A stretch of DNA of 64,000 nucleotides from JALYNX01 sp963746905 (GTDB lineage Bacteria; Actinomycetota; Acidimicrobiia; Spongiisociales; ZC4RG35). The DNA lies in NCBI GenBank assembly GCA_963746905.1, contig CAVVCY010000003.1, positions 62,001 through 126,000 of the forward strand, in the 5' to 3' direction. The notes under the pieces are model-generated. The model had not been told where the DNA came from. It did not search any database and was given only the letters and a program-made list of their open reading frames with translations. Of the stretch, positions 34,783 through 42,208 are shown piece after piece. Within the stretch, counting starts at the first letter, position 1, and each line of letters begins with the position of its first letter. The position numbers were made by a program, and so were the translations under genes.

Positions 34783-35763
34783 TTAGACCAGAAATGGCAT
34801 GAAGCGCTTGGTGACGCGCCGGCGATAGTTCGAGTACGCCGGATACACGATCCGCAGCTGGCGCTCTTCATAGCTCGACTTCATCCAGAAGAAAACGGCG
34901 AACGCGATGACCACCAAGTTCCCTGCCGTGCTCGTGAACAGCAGGGAGGCCCCGAGCAAGAGCAAGAGGATCGCGCCGTAAATCGGGTGGCGGACATACC
35001 GATAAGGGCCGGACTCCACCAGAGTCGCCCCGGCGAGGGGTTCGGGGAGGGCAGTGAGAGCCTGTCCCAACGACCGGGCAGCGACGACAAGCCCGACCCC
35101 ACCACCCACCAGGAAGAATGCCCCGACGATTCGCCAGCCATCAGGCCCTCCGCCGACAATGTTCAGCGGGTCGGCCGAGGTGCCCGGCAATGACCCATCC
35201 ATCACGAGCGCAATTGCGAAAACCACCAAGAGCACAAGCTGGGCGATTACCCAGTAGCGGCCTGGCCCACCATCTGCCGATTTCCACTTCTGAGCGAGAA
35301 GATCCACCGCCTGATCGCCAACATTTCCCTTGGCTTCGCTCGCAGTCACGCCGGCGCCGACCCGAGCTTCGGGCCAGACATCGCAGAGTGGCTCCAGGAC
35401 GAATCGGCGCTCCGCCGCCCGCGGATGGGGAACGGTCAACAGATCGGTGTCAACGGTCCCCGGATCCATGGCGACGATGTCCAGGTCCAATGTGCGCGGC
35501 CCCCAGTGGATGGTGCGCTCCCGCCGATGGCCTGCCTCGATGGCCTCCAGCCTCTGGAGAAACTCCATCGGCTCCATCGGCGAGTCGAGGACGACGACCG
35601 CGTTGAGATAGGGGTCTTGCTCAGGGCCCCCAACCGGCGCGGTCTCGTATAGCGAAGAGACGCTTTCGACCTCGGAGATACGGCCGATCTCGTCGACCGC
35701 GCTACGGAGATGACCCAATCGATCGCCGAGGTTGGAGCCGAGGGCGACGGCGTACCGGGTCAT
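34783..35763 (-). CDS. folK: FolK fused to an ICMT-like membrane methyltransferase domain
   Basis: 326 aa in one open frame. Residues 1 to about 160 are 6-hydroxymethyl-dihydropterin pyrophosphokinase: YAVALGSNLGDRLGHLR, LYETAPVGGPEQDPYLNAVV and the catalytic WGPRTLDLDIV, then VPHPRAAERRFVLEPL. Residues about 170-326 have four hydrophobic helices and the isoprenylcysteine carboxyl methyltransferase-like signature GPYRYVRHPIYGAIL, with a C-terminal SSYEERQLRIVYPAYSNYRR. The first half makes the pterin diphosphate for FolP. The second half should be a membrane SAM-dependent methyltransferase of unknown substrate. The start overlaps folB by 4 nt. Confidence 0.88.
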   Translation of the reverse strand: MTRYAVALGSNLGDRLGHLRSAVDEIGRISEVESVSSLYETAPVGGPEQDPYLNAVVVLDSPMEPMEFLQRLEAIEAGHRRERTIHWGPRTLDLDIVAMDPGTVDTDLLTVPHPRAAERRFVLEPLCDVWPEARVGAGVTASEAKGNVGDQAVDLLAQKWKSADGGPGRYWVIAQLVLLVVFAIALVMDGSLPGTSADPLNIVGGGPDGWRIVGAFFLVGGGVGLVVAARSLGQALTALPEPLAGATLVESGPYRYVRHPIYGAILLLLLGASLLFTSTAGNLVVIAFAVFFWMKSSYEERQLRIVYPAYSNYRRRVTKRFMPFLV

Positions 35764-36119
35764 CGAGTGCGATCGACCGTGACCGACACATCACCGAACG
35801 GAACCGCGATCGGCGCCTGTGGCTTGTGGACGGTGACGATCACGCGCTGAACCCGAGCATCCTCGAGAACCCGGGTCGCCACCCGATCGGCGACGGTCTC
35901 GATCAGGTTGTGACTCTCCGCGGTCACAAGGTCATGGATGGCCTGGGCGATGGTGCCGTAGTCGATGGTGTCGTCGAGGTCATCGGAGACCGCAGCTCGT
36001 GAAGTGTCGAAGTGGACTTCGAGATCAACAACGAACAACTGATCCCTGGTCTTCTCCTCGGGAAGGACGCCGTGGCGGGCCCATACCTCGATCCCTGTGA
36101 GATCGATCCGATCGGTCAC
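35760..36119 (-). CDS. folB: Dihydroneopterin aldolase
   Basis: 119 aa from GTG 36119. It contains the family patterns LTGIEVWARHGVLPEEKTRD, LDDTIDYGTIAQAIHDLV and ESHNLIETVADRVA. It splits dihydroneopterin to 6-hydroxymethyl-dihydropterin, the FolK substrate. It overlaps folK by 4 nt and the pseudophosphatase-like gene upstream by 4 nt, so the three are translationally coupled. Confidence 0.93.
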   Translation of the reverse strand: MTDRIDLTGIEVWARHGVLPEEKTRDQLFVVDLEVHFDTSRAAVSDDLDDTIDYGTIAQAIHDLVTAESHNLIETVADRVATRVLEDARVQRVIVTVHKPQAPIAVPFGDVSVTVDRTR

Positions 36120-36610
36120 GAATCGGCGGTCGCAGGGATCAGCGATCGGCCTTCCGGGCCGAGGGCCCTCCCCAGGATCTGTTGGATCACCGCCAATGCC
36201 AGGATCGGGTCCTTGACGAGGCCCGATACCACGAGATACCCGCCGAGCAGGCCGCCGACCGTGTCATCGATGGTCTCACGATGCACCAGCACCCGAGCCC
36301 GGTTTCGGGTCATGGCCTGGGACAGTGTGGCGAAGAAGGCGTCGATCTCGGCTGCCTCGAAGGTCGGGGCCACGGGGACGGAGTAGGTGGCCATCCCGGC
36401 CTCCTTATAGGCAAGGAGGTTTTGGTTGCCGGGGAGCATCGAGACCACCGAGTTGATGCCGGCCTCTTCGACCAGCCAAGTGATCTCCTCCTCCCGTCTG
36501 ACGCGTCGATGCTGGAAGCCCGAGCCCCCCACCCGTTCCGACACGGCAAGACGATCGGTGATGACCCACGTGAATCCACGTGGTTTCAATCCGGCGACCA
36601 TTCTTCCCAT
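36116..36610 (-). CDS. Degenerate dual-specificity-phosphatase-like protein in the folate operon
   Basis: 164 aa. The layout is that of small DSP/PTP-fold proteins: an N-terminal ITDRLAVSERVG strand-turn, a central LVEEAGINSVVSM, and RVLVH where the HCxxGxxR[ST] catalytic loop should follow. Here the loop reads VLVHRETIDDTVGGLLGGYL: Cys is replaced by Arg and the phosphate-binding Arg is absent. It is therefore predicted not to be a phosphatase, but it may still bind a phosphorylated ligand or partner. It overlaps folP by 25 nt and folB by 4 nt. Confidence 0.6.
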   Translation of the reverse strand: MGRMVAGLKPRGFTWVITDRLAVSERVGGSGFQHRRVRREEEITWLVEEAGINSVVSMLPGNQNLLAYKEAGMATYSVPVAPTFEAAEIDAFFATLSQAMTRNRARVLVHRETIDDTVGGLLGGYLVVSGLVKDPILALAVIQQILGRALGPEGRSLIPATADS

Positions 36611-37446
36611 AGCTCTGGGGCCACGATAGTGGCGGCTGCCAACAGCGCTGCCCTTGACGAAGAAACATCGTGGACCCGAAAAACCCTTGCCCCTCGCTCA
36701 TATCCGAGTGCCGTGGTGACTGCGGTCACTCCATCCCTATCGGACGGGTTGTCGATGCCGGTGATCTTGCCGAGAAAGGACTTCCTCGAGGCACCGAGCA
36801 CAACCGGGTAGCCGAGGGCAGCGAGATCGGGCAACCCGGCCAGCAATAGCAGGTTGTGCTCGACCGTCTTGCCGAACCCGATCCCAGGATCGACAGCGAT
36901 CGCCAGCCGGTCGACGCCAAGGCCTATCAGGTGAGAAGCTCGTTCGGCGAGGAAGTCGGCCACCTCGGAGACAACGTCGTCGTAATGAGGATCCTGCTGC
37001 ATGTCCCTCGGAGTCCCCTTCATGTGCATCAGGACAACCCCGGCCCCGGTCTCGGCCACCAACTCGGCCATGCCCGGACTCGAACAAGCGGTGACGTCGT
37101 TGAGGATGGTGGCGCCGGCCTCGATGGCGGCACTTGCCACCTCCGGCTTCGAAGTGTCGATCGAAATCAGCAGACCTCGGCCGGCGAGCTCCTCGACAAC
37201 CGGGATGACCCTTTCCAATTCCTCCTCAACAGTGACCGACTGGGCTCCGGGCCGGGTCGACTCTCCCCCGACGTCGACGATCCCAGCGCCGGCGTCACGC
37301 ATCGCGATCCCGGCTGCGACCGCATCGGAGGCCGTGGCGTGCGTCCCTCCATCGGAAAAGGAGTCGGGGGTGACATTGAGAACTCCCATCAGGACGCCAT
37401 GGGACACGTCGAGAGCACCAGCGCGCAGTAGCCAGGCTTGGCTCAA
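36586..37446 (-). CDS. folP: Dihydropteroate synthase
   Basis: 286 aa. Conserved loops are GVLNVTPDSFSDGG, VDVGGESTRPGAQSV, ILNDVTACSSPG and VVLMHMKGTPRDMQ, with the C-terminal RVHDVSSSRAALLAA. It joins the FolK product with p-aminobenzoate and is the sulfonamide target. folE lies 5 nt upstream. Overlap with the downstream gene by 25 nt indicates coupled translation. Confidence 0.95.
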   Translation of the reverse strand: MSQAWLLRAGALDVSHGVLMGVLNVTPDSFSDGGTHATASDAVAAGIAMRDAGAGIVDVGGESTRPGAQSVTVEEELERVIPVVEELAGRGLLISIDTSKPEVASAAIEAGATILNDVTACSSPGMAELVAETGAGVVLMHMKGTPRDMQQDPHYDDVVSEVADFLAERASHLIGLGVDRLAIAVDPGIGFGKTVEHNLLLLAGLPDLAALGYPVVLGASRKSFLGKITGIDNPSDRDGVTAVTTALGYERGARVFRVHDVSSSRAALLAAATIVAPELWEEWSPD

Positions 37447-37451
37447 GGCTC

Positions 37452-38027
37452 TCAGCGGGTGGTGCCGAAGAGCAGCGACATCGCTTCGGCCCGGGTGGCG
37501 GGGTTGGTGTGCATGATCCCCCGCACGGCCGACGTCACCGTCTTGGCTCCCGGCTTTCTCACCCCGCGCATCGACATGCAGAGATGCTCGGCCTCGATCA
37601 CAACCATCACCCCGAGCGGATCGAGACGCTCGGCCAGAGCATCGGCCACCTGGGCGGTCAGACGCTCCTGCATCTGAGGGCGGCGGGCATAGCCCTCGAC
37701 CAAACGAGCCAGTTTGGAGAGCCCGGTCACCCGGCCCTTGGGCATGTAGGCGACATGGGCCTGGCCATGGAACGGGACAAGGTGATGCTCACACATCGAA
37801 TAGAAGGGGATCTCGCGAACCATGACGATCTCCTGGTATCGCTCCTCCCCGAAGAAGGCGTCGATCTCGTCTCCGGGGTCACGATGCAGCCCGTCGAAGA
37901 CCTCCAGATAGAAACGGGCAACCCGCTCGGGTGTCTCGGCAAGGCCCTCTCGGTCCGGATCCTCACCCAGCGCCTCCAGGATCTCCCGAACCGCCTTCTC
38001 GATTCTTCCCTGGTCGATCTCGCTCAT
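37452..38027 (-). CDS. folE: GTP cyclohydrolase I
   Basis: 191 aa from ATG 38027 (MSEIDQGRIEKAVREILEAL); a longer reading upstream runs into the divergent promoter. Zinc ligands are in YSMCEHHLVPF and EAEHLCMSMRG. GRVTGLSKLARLV and TVTSAVRGIM are typical. It makes dihydroneopterin triphosphate, the first folate-pathway step. It is the first gene of the minus fol operon. A TATTTT box lies 9 nt before the start and no Shine-Dalgarno is seen. In mycobacteria ftsH is its direct upstream neighbour; here a RHH/DUF4097 islet intervenes. Confidence 0.93.
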   Translation of the reverse strand: MSEIDQGRIEKAVREILEALGEDPDREGLAETPERVARFYLEVFDGLHRDPGDEIDAFFGEERYQEIVMVREIPFYSMCEHHLVPFHGQAHVAYMPKGRVTGLSKLARLVEGYARRPQMQERLTAQVADALAERLDPLGVMVVIEAEHLCMSMRGVRKPGAKTVTSAVRGIMHTNPATRAEAMSLLFGTTR

Positions 38028-38082
38028 CCATGGGGAAAATAGGCGCTCGAGCCCACATATTCCCAAATGGCCGAGAACCGAC

Positions 38083-38122
38083 TTGACAGTTGATGTCACT
38101 GTGACATTATAGTGACATCACT
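38083..38122 (+). promoter_or_regulatory. Promoter with overlapping operator array for the RHH/DUF4097 islet
   Basis: TTGACA (38083-38088) and an AT-rich CATTATAGT (38105-38113) form a promoter. The arms TGATGTCACT (38091-38100) and AGTGACATCA (38111-38120) are exact inverted repeats around 10 bp. Further TGACAT/TGATGTC half-sites lie at 38102, 38124 and 38136. An autoregulatory site for the RHH protein is the natural inference. Confidence 0.65.
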
Positions 38123-38239
38123 ATGACATCAACCCTGATGTCGTGGAGCGAGGAGAACTCGATGTTGTGGATCAGAAGTGCCGACAGTCTGGAGAGCGAG
38201 CTCGCCGACCGGGTAAGGCGAAACCGAAGGCCCCGCTGA
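38123..38239 (+). CDS. Possible 38-residue leaderless ORF coupled to the RHH gene
   Basis: ATG 38123 is about 10 nt after the AT-rich -10 region. It encodes 38 residues (MTSTLMSWSEENSMLWIRSA, ending in a very basic RVRRNRRPR). Its TGA overlaps the ATG of the next gene (TGATG at 38237-38241), the classic layout for translational coupling. It could be a small protein or a leader peptide that sets expression of the regulator. An alternative is that the regulator starts at GTG 38143 in another frame. Confidence 0.4.
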   Translation: MTSTLMSWSEENSMLWIRSADSLESELADRVRRNRRPR

Positions 38240-38676
38240 TGCATCTCGATCATGTCTTCATCGAGATCGAGAGTGCGGTGGACAACCAGGTGAGGATTGG
38301 CGCTCCGGAGCTGGCTGAGGTTGCCACCGAGCTGATGACGGCGTTGCGGCCCACGTTCGAGCGGGCGATGCTGGGTGTCATCCAGGAAGCCGCCGCCGAG
38401 ATCTCGGCACAGCTGGTTGGTCAGAGCGTCGAGGTTCGACTCAGTGAGGGCGAGCCGAGCCTGGTCATCACCGAACAGCGGAACGCGCCGAGCAACGACC
38501 CCGAGGAGCTCGAGGCCCGGGTCACAGTCCGCCTCCCCAGCTCGCTCAAGTCTCTGATCGAGGAATCCGCCAGCTCTGCCGGTGACTCGATGAACGGGTG
38601 GGTCGTGGATGCACTCCGCACCCGCGCCGGGCGCCGGGTGCGCGGCACACACATCGAGGAGACCTTCGAGCTGTGA
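38239..38676 (+). CDS. RHH (HicB-like) regulator preceding DUF4097
   Basis: 145 aa from ATG 38239 (MHLDHVFIEIESAVDNQVRI). The N-terminal part is mostly helical. The C-terminal ribbon-helix-helix is clear: EARVTVRLPSSLKSLIEESA then GDSMNGWVVDALR, as in HicB-type and MetJ/Arc DNA-binding proteins. It probably binds the inverted TGATGTCA sites in its own promoter. It overlaps the DUF4097 start by GTGA. HicB-annotated RHH genes commonly precede DUF4097 genes in actinomycetes; no HicA toxin is present. Confidence 0.72.
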   Translation: MHLDHVFIEIESAVDNQVRIGAPELAEVATELMTALRPTFERAMLGVIQEAAAEISAQLVGQSVEVRLSEGEPSLVITEQRNAPSNDPEELEARVTVRLPSSLKSLIEESASSAGDSMNGWVVDALRTRAGRRVRGTHIEETFEL

Positions 38677-39446
38677 TCGAGCAAACATTCAATGTCGGCA
38701 GCGCCCCCCGCTTCGTGGCTTCCATCAGCTCGGGATCGATTGAGATAGTCGAAAGCGAAACAGGGGTCATCGAACTGCGCATTGACAGCTCGCGAGAGGC
38801 GGAGTTCGAGGTCAGTCAGACGGGTGACACCATCACCGTGCGTCGACCCCCGAACGGAGGAGGGTGGAGTCGTCGAGAATCGAGCACGAGAGTCCGTGCC
38901 GCAGTCCCGGTCGGGACCACGGTCAGGATCTCGTGTGCCTCGGCCGACGTCACAGCGGAGGTTCGGCTCAACGAGGCGTACATCGACACCGCCTCCGGTG
39001 ATGTGGCCCTCTGGGAAGTCCGGAGCGCCAAGATAAAGACGGCCAGCGGCGATGTCGCGATCGGGACCGCCTCCGGTGATGTCAGTCTGCGGACCGCGTC
39101 CGGCGATGTGAAGGTCGGCGATGCGGGGGGACGGATCGAGCTGAGCACCGCCTCGGGGTCGGTCGACCTCGGCAGGGTCCGGGGAGACGTGACTTCGTCG
39201 ACTGCATCGGGAGATCTCGACATCGAGCGTTATGAAGGGACCGACCTGGACCTCAAGTCGGCGTCGGGAAGCATGCGCGTCGCCCTCCCCGCCGGAACCA
39301 AGGTCGCACTGGACGCACAGTCGCTTTCAGGCCGCATCAGACTTCCCGAGCGCAATCCCTCCCGGGCATCCCGTGCGGATCGACTTCAGGTGAGGGCCAG
39401 GCTGCGAACGATCTCGGGTGACATCGAGCTAATTCGATTGGATTAG
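38673..39446 (+). CDS. DUF4097 beta-strand repeat protein
   Basis: 257 aa from GTG 38673 (MIEQTFNVGSAPRFVASISS). No signal peptide or membrane helix is seen. From about residue 100 there are short repeats built on TASGDV (IDTASGDVALWEV, IKTASGDVAIGTASGDVSLR, TASGDVKVGD), forming a right-handed parallel beta-structure. The N-terminal third is a less regular beta domain. DUF4097 proteins are found in many bacteria, often beside regulators, and their role is unknown. Here the protein is coupled to the RHH gene. Confidence 0.85.
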   Translation: MIEQTFNVGSAPRFVASISSGSIEIVESETGVIELRIDSSREAEFEVSQTGDTITVRRPPNGGGWSRRESSTRVRAAVPVGTTVRISCASADVTAEVRLNEAYIDTASGDVALWEVRSAKIKTASGDVAIGTASGDVSLRTASGDVKVGDAGGRIELSTASGSVDLGRVRGDVTSSTASGDLDIERYEGTDLDLKSASGSMRVALPAGTKVALDAQSLSGRIRLPERNPSRASRADRLQVRARLRTISGDIELIRLD

Positions 39447-39448
39447 TA

Positions 39449-39605
39449 CGGGCCGACTTTCTTTCGGGCCGACTTTGCCCTCGACCAACCCTCATAGTTG
39501 TGATGGTCTAACCCTGGCCCTGGCATCACCGTCTCGGGCAAACAGACGCCGGTCGGCCCGGGCTGCCGCCTCGTCCTGATCGGAACTCGGGGCAAAGTCG
39601 GCCCG
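39449..39605. repeat. Inverted-repeat unit (family 3) between DUF4097 and ftsH
   Basis: CGGGCCGACTTT occurs twice in tandem (39449-39460 and 39465-39476). CGGGCCGACTTTGCCC at 39465-39480 is perfectly inverted at 39590-39605. About 109 bp separate the arms, with no ORF. Related single sites occur near 15926 and 45790. Confidence 0.65.
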
Positions 39606-39612
39606 AATCAAA

Positions 39613-41613
39613 TCAGGCGCCGGCGTCGGCGGGGCGGCCCTTGGGCCGCAGGCTCCTCTTCAGACGGAGCGACTCGGTGACCGGCTCTTCCTCTTCCTCG
39701 ACGACCTTCTCGGCCGCCGCGATCTGCTCTCGGGGTTGAGGCATGACCGGGTTGTCCGGGTACTTGATCCGCATCGCACCTTCGGCGGTGTGCTCCCACT
39801 TCGGAACGTCCTTGAAGAGCTCCGCAACGTCGTCCTGACCCACGGTCTCGGTCTCGAGGAGTTGAGCCACCATCCGCTCCATGGCATCGCGATGCCTACC
39901 GAGGACCTCGCGAGCCTCATCGTGGGCGGCGGTGATGAGTTTGCGCACCTCTTCGTCAACCTTGGCAGCAACGTCGTCCGAGTAGTCCTGCTGACGTGAG
40001 TAGTCCCGACCGAGGAAGACCTCACCGTTTGGCTTGCCGTACTGCATGGGACCCAATGTCTCGCTCATGCCGTATTCCATGACCATCCGGCGGGCGATCG
40101 CTGTTGCCTTCTCGATGTCGTTGGCGGCGCCGGTGGTCGGGTCGGCGAAGATGATCTCCTCGGCGGTGCGCCCGCCGAGCAACATCGCCAGCTGGTCCAC
40201 CAGCTCCGATCGGCGCACGAGATACTTGTCGTGGGTGGGGAGAGCCAGGGTGTGGCCTAGAGACCGCCCGCGGGCCACGATCGTCACCTTGTGCACGGGA
40301 TCTGCGTTGGGCATGGCATAGCCGACAAGCGCATGGCCGGTCTCGTGATAGGCAATGAGCTTTCGCTCCTCCTCGGTCATCACCTTGGTCTTGCGCTCGG
40401 GGCCGGCGATGACACGGTCGATCGCCTCCTCGAGCTCGAGCATGGAGATCTCCTTCTTGTGACGCCGGGCCGTGAGAAGGGCGGCTTCGTTGATCAGGTT
40501 GGCGAGGTCGGCTCCAGTGAACCCGGGCGTGCGCCGGGCCAGCACCTCGAGGTCGATGTCCTTGCCGAGGGGCTTGCCCTTGGCGTGGACTTCGAGGACT
40601 GCCTTGCGCCCCTCGATGTCCGGAGCGTCGACCACGATCTGACGATCGAAGCGGCCGGGCCGAAGCAATGCGGGGTCAAGGATGTCCGGGCGGTTCGTGG
40701 CCGCCATCACGATCACCCCGGTGTTTCCCTCAAAGCCGTCGAGCTCAACCAGGAGCTGGTTGAGGGTTTGCTCCCGCTCGTCATGACCGCCACCCAGACC
40801 GGCGCCACGATGACGGCCCACGGCGTCGATCTCATCGATGAAGACGATGGCAGGCGCGCTCGCCTTGGCCTGTTCGAACAGGTCCCTGACCCTGGCGGCG
40901 CCGACACCTACAAACATCTCGACGAAATCCGACCCAGAGATCGACAGGAACGGGACACCCGCCTCACCCGCAACTGCCCTGGCCAGCAGCGTCTTGCCGG
41001 TTCCGGGAGGGCCGAAGAGAAGCACGCCCTTGGGGATCTTGGCCCCCATCTGGCGGTACGGATCAGGGTTGGCGAGGAAGTCCTTGATCTCCTCGAGCTC
41101 CTCCTTGGCCTCTTCGAGGCCGGCCACATCGGCGAAGGTGACCTTAGGTTGCTCCTTGCCCACCAGCTTGGCCCGGGACTTGCCGAATTGCATGACCCGG
41201 TTCCCGCCACCCTGCATTTGCATGAAGATGAACACCATGAAGCCGAGCAGGAACAGCCAGGGCAGGAAGCTGATCAACAACTCCCAGAAACCCGGCGGCT
41301 CGGGGTCGGAGCTGTAGTCGACGCCCGATTCCTGGATCTGTGTCGTCAGGTCGCCCTCGTAGCCCTCCGGGTAGCTGGCGACGAAATCCCAGGTGTCCTG
41401 GGTGTCGGTCGCGGGCTCGAGCCGGCCCTGCACCTGATTGGAGCGGGCCAGGATCTGAACCTCGTTGAATGTCCCAGCCTCCACCTTCTCCATGAATTGG
41501 GAAAGGGTCACCTCCTCAGGGCCCGAGACCTGGTCGAACCACCACTGGGCAAGAACGGCCAACAGGATGATGGACAACCCGTAGACCACCAGGGTGCGCA
41601 GAGTTCGGTTCAC
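39613..41613 (-). CDS. ftsH: ATP-dependent zinc metalloprotease FtsH
   Basis: 666 aa from GTG 41613. Two membrane helices (about 8-25 and 113-132) flank a short exported domain. The AAA module has FGPPGTGKTLLARAVAGE, the pore region and the second region of homology. The zinc site HETGHALVGYAMP is near residue 422. It degrades membrane and short-lived cytosolic proteins as a hexamer. The C-terminal tail is extended and charged. Confidence 0.95.
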   Translation of the reverse strand: MNRTLRTLVVYGLSIILLAVLAQWWFDQVSGPEEVTLSQFMEKVEAGTFNEVQILARSNQVQGRLEPATDTQDTWDFVASYPEGYEGDLTTQIQESGVDYSSDPEPPGFWELLISFLPWLFLLGFMVFIFMQMQGGGNRVMQFGKSRAKLVGKEQPKVTFADVAGLEEAKEELEEIKDFLANPDPYRQMGAKIPKGVLLFGPPGTGKTLLARAVAGEAGVPFLSISGSDFVEMFVGVGAARVRDLFEQAKASAPAIVFIDEIDAVGRHRGAGLGGGHDEREQTLNQLLVELDGFEGNTGVIVMAATNRPDILDPALLRPGRFDRQIVVDAPDIEGRKAVLEVHAKGKPLGKDIDLEVLARRTPGFTGADLANLINEAALLTARRHKKEISMLELEEAIDRVIAGPERKTKVMTEEERKLIAYHETGHALVGYAMPNADPVHKVTIVARGRSLGHTLALPTHDKYLVRRSELVDQLAMLLGGRTAEEIIFADPTTGAANDIEKATAIARRMVMEYGMSETLGPMQYGKPNGEVFLGRDYSRQQDYSDDVAAKVDEEVRKLITAAHDEAREVLGRHRDAMERMVAQLLETETVGQDDVAELFKDVPKWEHTAEGAMRIKYPDNPVMPQPREQIAAAEKVVEEEEEPVTESLRLKRSLRPKGRPADAGA

Positions 41614-41689
41614 AAAGACCTCGGTTTCAGAAAGGGAGCTCTTGAACCGTCAATGTTACGGGACGGAACCGAATAGTCGAACCCCTCGG

Positions 41690-42208
41690 TCACTCGCCGC
41701 CCATGACGCCGACGTACGGAAGATTGCGGTACTTGCCCGCGTAGTCCAGCCCATAACCGACCACGAACTCGGGACCGATGGGGAACCCGACGTACTTGAC
41801 CCCGATCGGAACCCTCTGAATTCCCTCTTTCAGAAGCAGAGTCGCCACCTCCAGGGAGGCCGGTTTGCGAACATGGAGGCTCTTCATCAGGTAGTTCAAC
41901 GTCAGTCCCGAATCGATTATGTCCTCGACGATGAGGACATGCCGCCCCTCGATTTCCTCGTCCAGATCTTTGAGGATTCGAACCACGCCTGAGGTCTGCG
42001 TCGATGCGCCGTAGGAGGACACCGCCATGAAGTCGAACTCGACTGGGAGGTCGATGTGACGCGCCAGATCCGCCATGACCATGAACGCCCCGCGCAGCAC
42101 GCCCACGAGCAGAAGATCCTCGCCCGAGTAGTCGTCGGTTATGCGCTTGCCCATCTCGGCAAGCTTGGCGTCGATGTCATCGGCGGTGATCAGGGGCTTG
42201 ATGTCCAT
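41690..42208 (-). CDS. hpt: Hypoxanthine phosphoribosyltransferase
   Basis: 172 aa from ATG 42208 (MDIKPLITADDIDAKLAEMG), with AGAGAGGA upstream. The PRPP motif is VLIVEDIIDSGLTLNYL; the flexible loop SSYGASTQTSG and the base-contact KYVGFPIGPEFVVGYGLDY follow. It salvages hypoxanthine and guanine. It overlaps tilS by 19 nt, and the tilS-hpt-ftsH order is the usual one. Confidence 0.95.
   Translation of the reverse strand: MDIKPLITADDIDAKLAEMGKRITDDYSGEDLLLVGVLRGAFMVMADLARHIDLPVEFDFMAVSSYGASTQTSGVVRILKDLDEEIEGRHVLIVEDIIDSGLTLNYLMKSLHVRKPASLEVATLLLKEGIQRVPIGVKYVGFPIGPEFVVGYGLDYAGKYRNLPYVGVMGGE

Noticed and set aside
38083..38142. TGACATCA repeats as a CRISPR-like or microsatellite array
   Set aside because: Spacing is irregular and the half-sites are mirrored around a promoter, so an operator is the better reading.
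38143..38238. A GTG start for the RHH regulator 32 codons upstream
   Set aside because: The added residues look like a shadow of the 38-aa frame. ATG 38239 has TGATG coupling and matches the domain start. Kept only as an alternative.
40291..41676. 461-residue open frame opposite ftsH
   Set aside because: It is the antisense shadow of ftsH (rich in Leu/Glu/His/Gly with no motif), a common effect in high-GC DNA.
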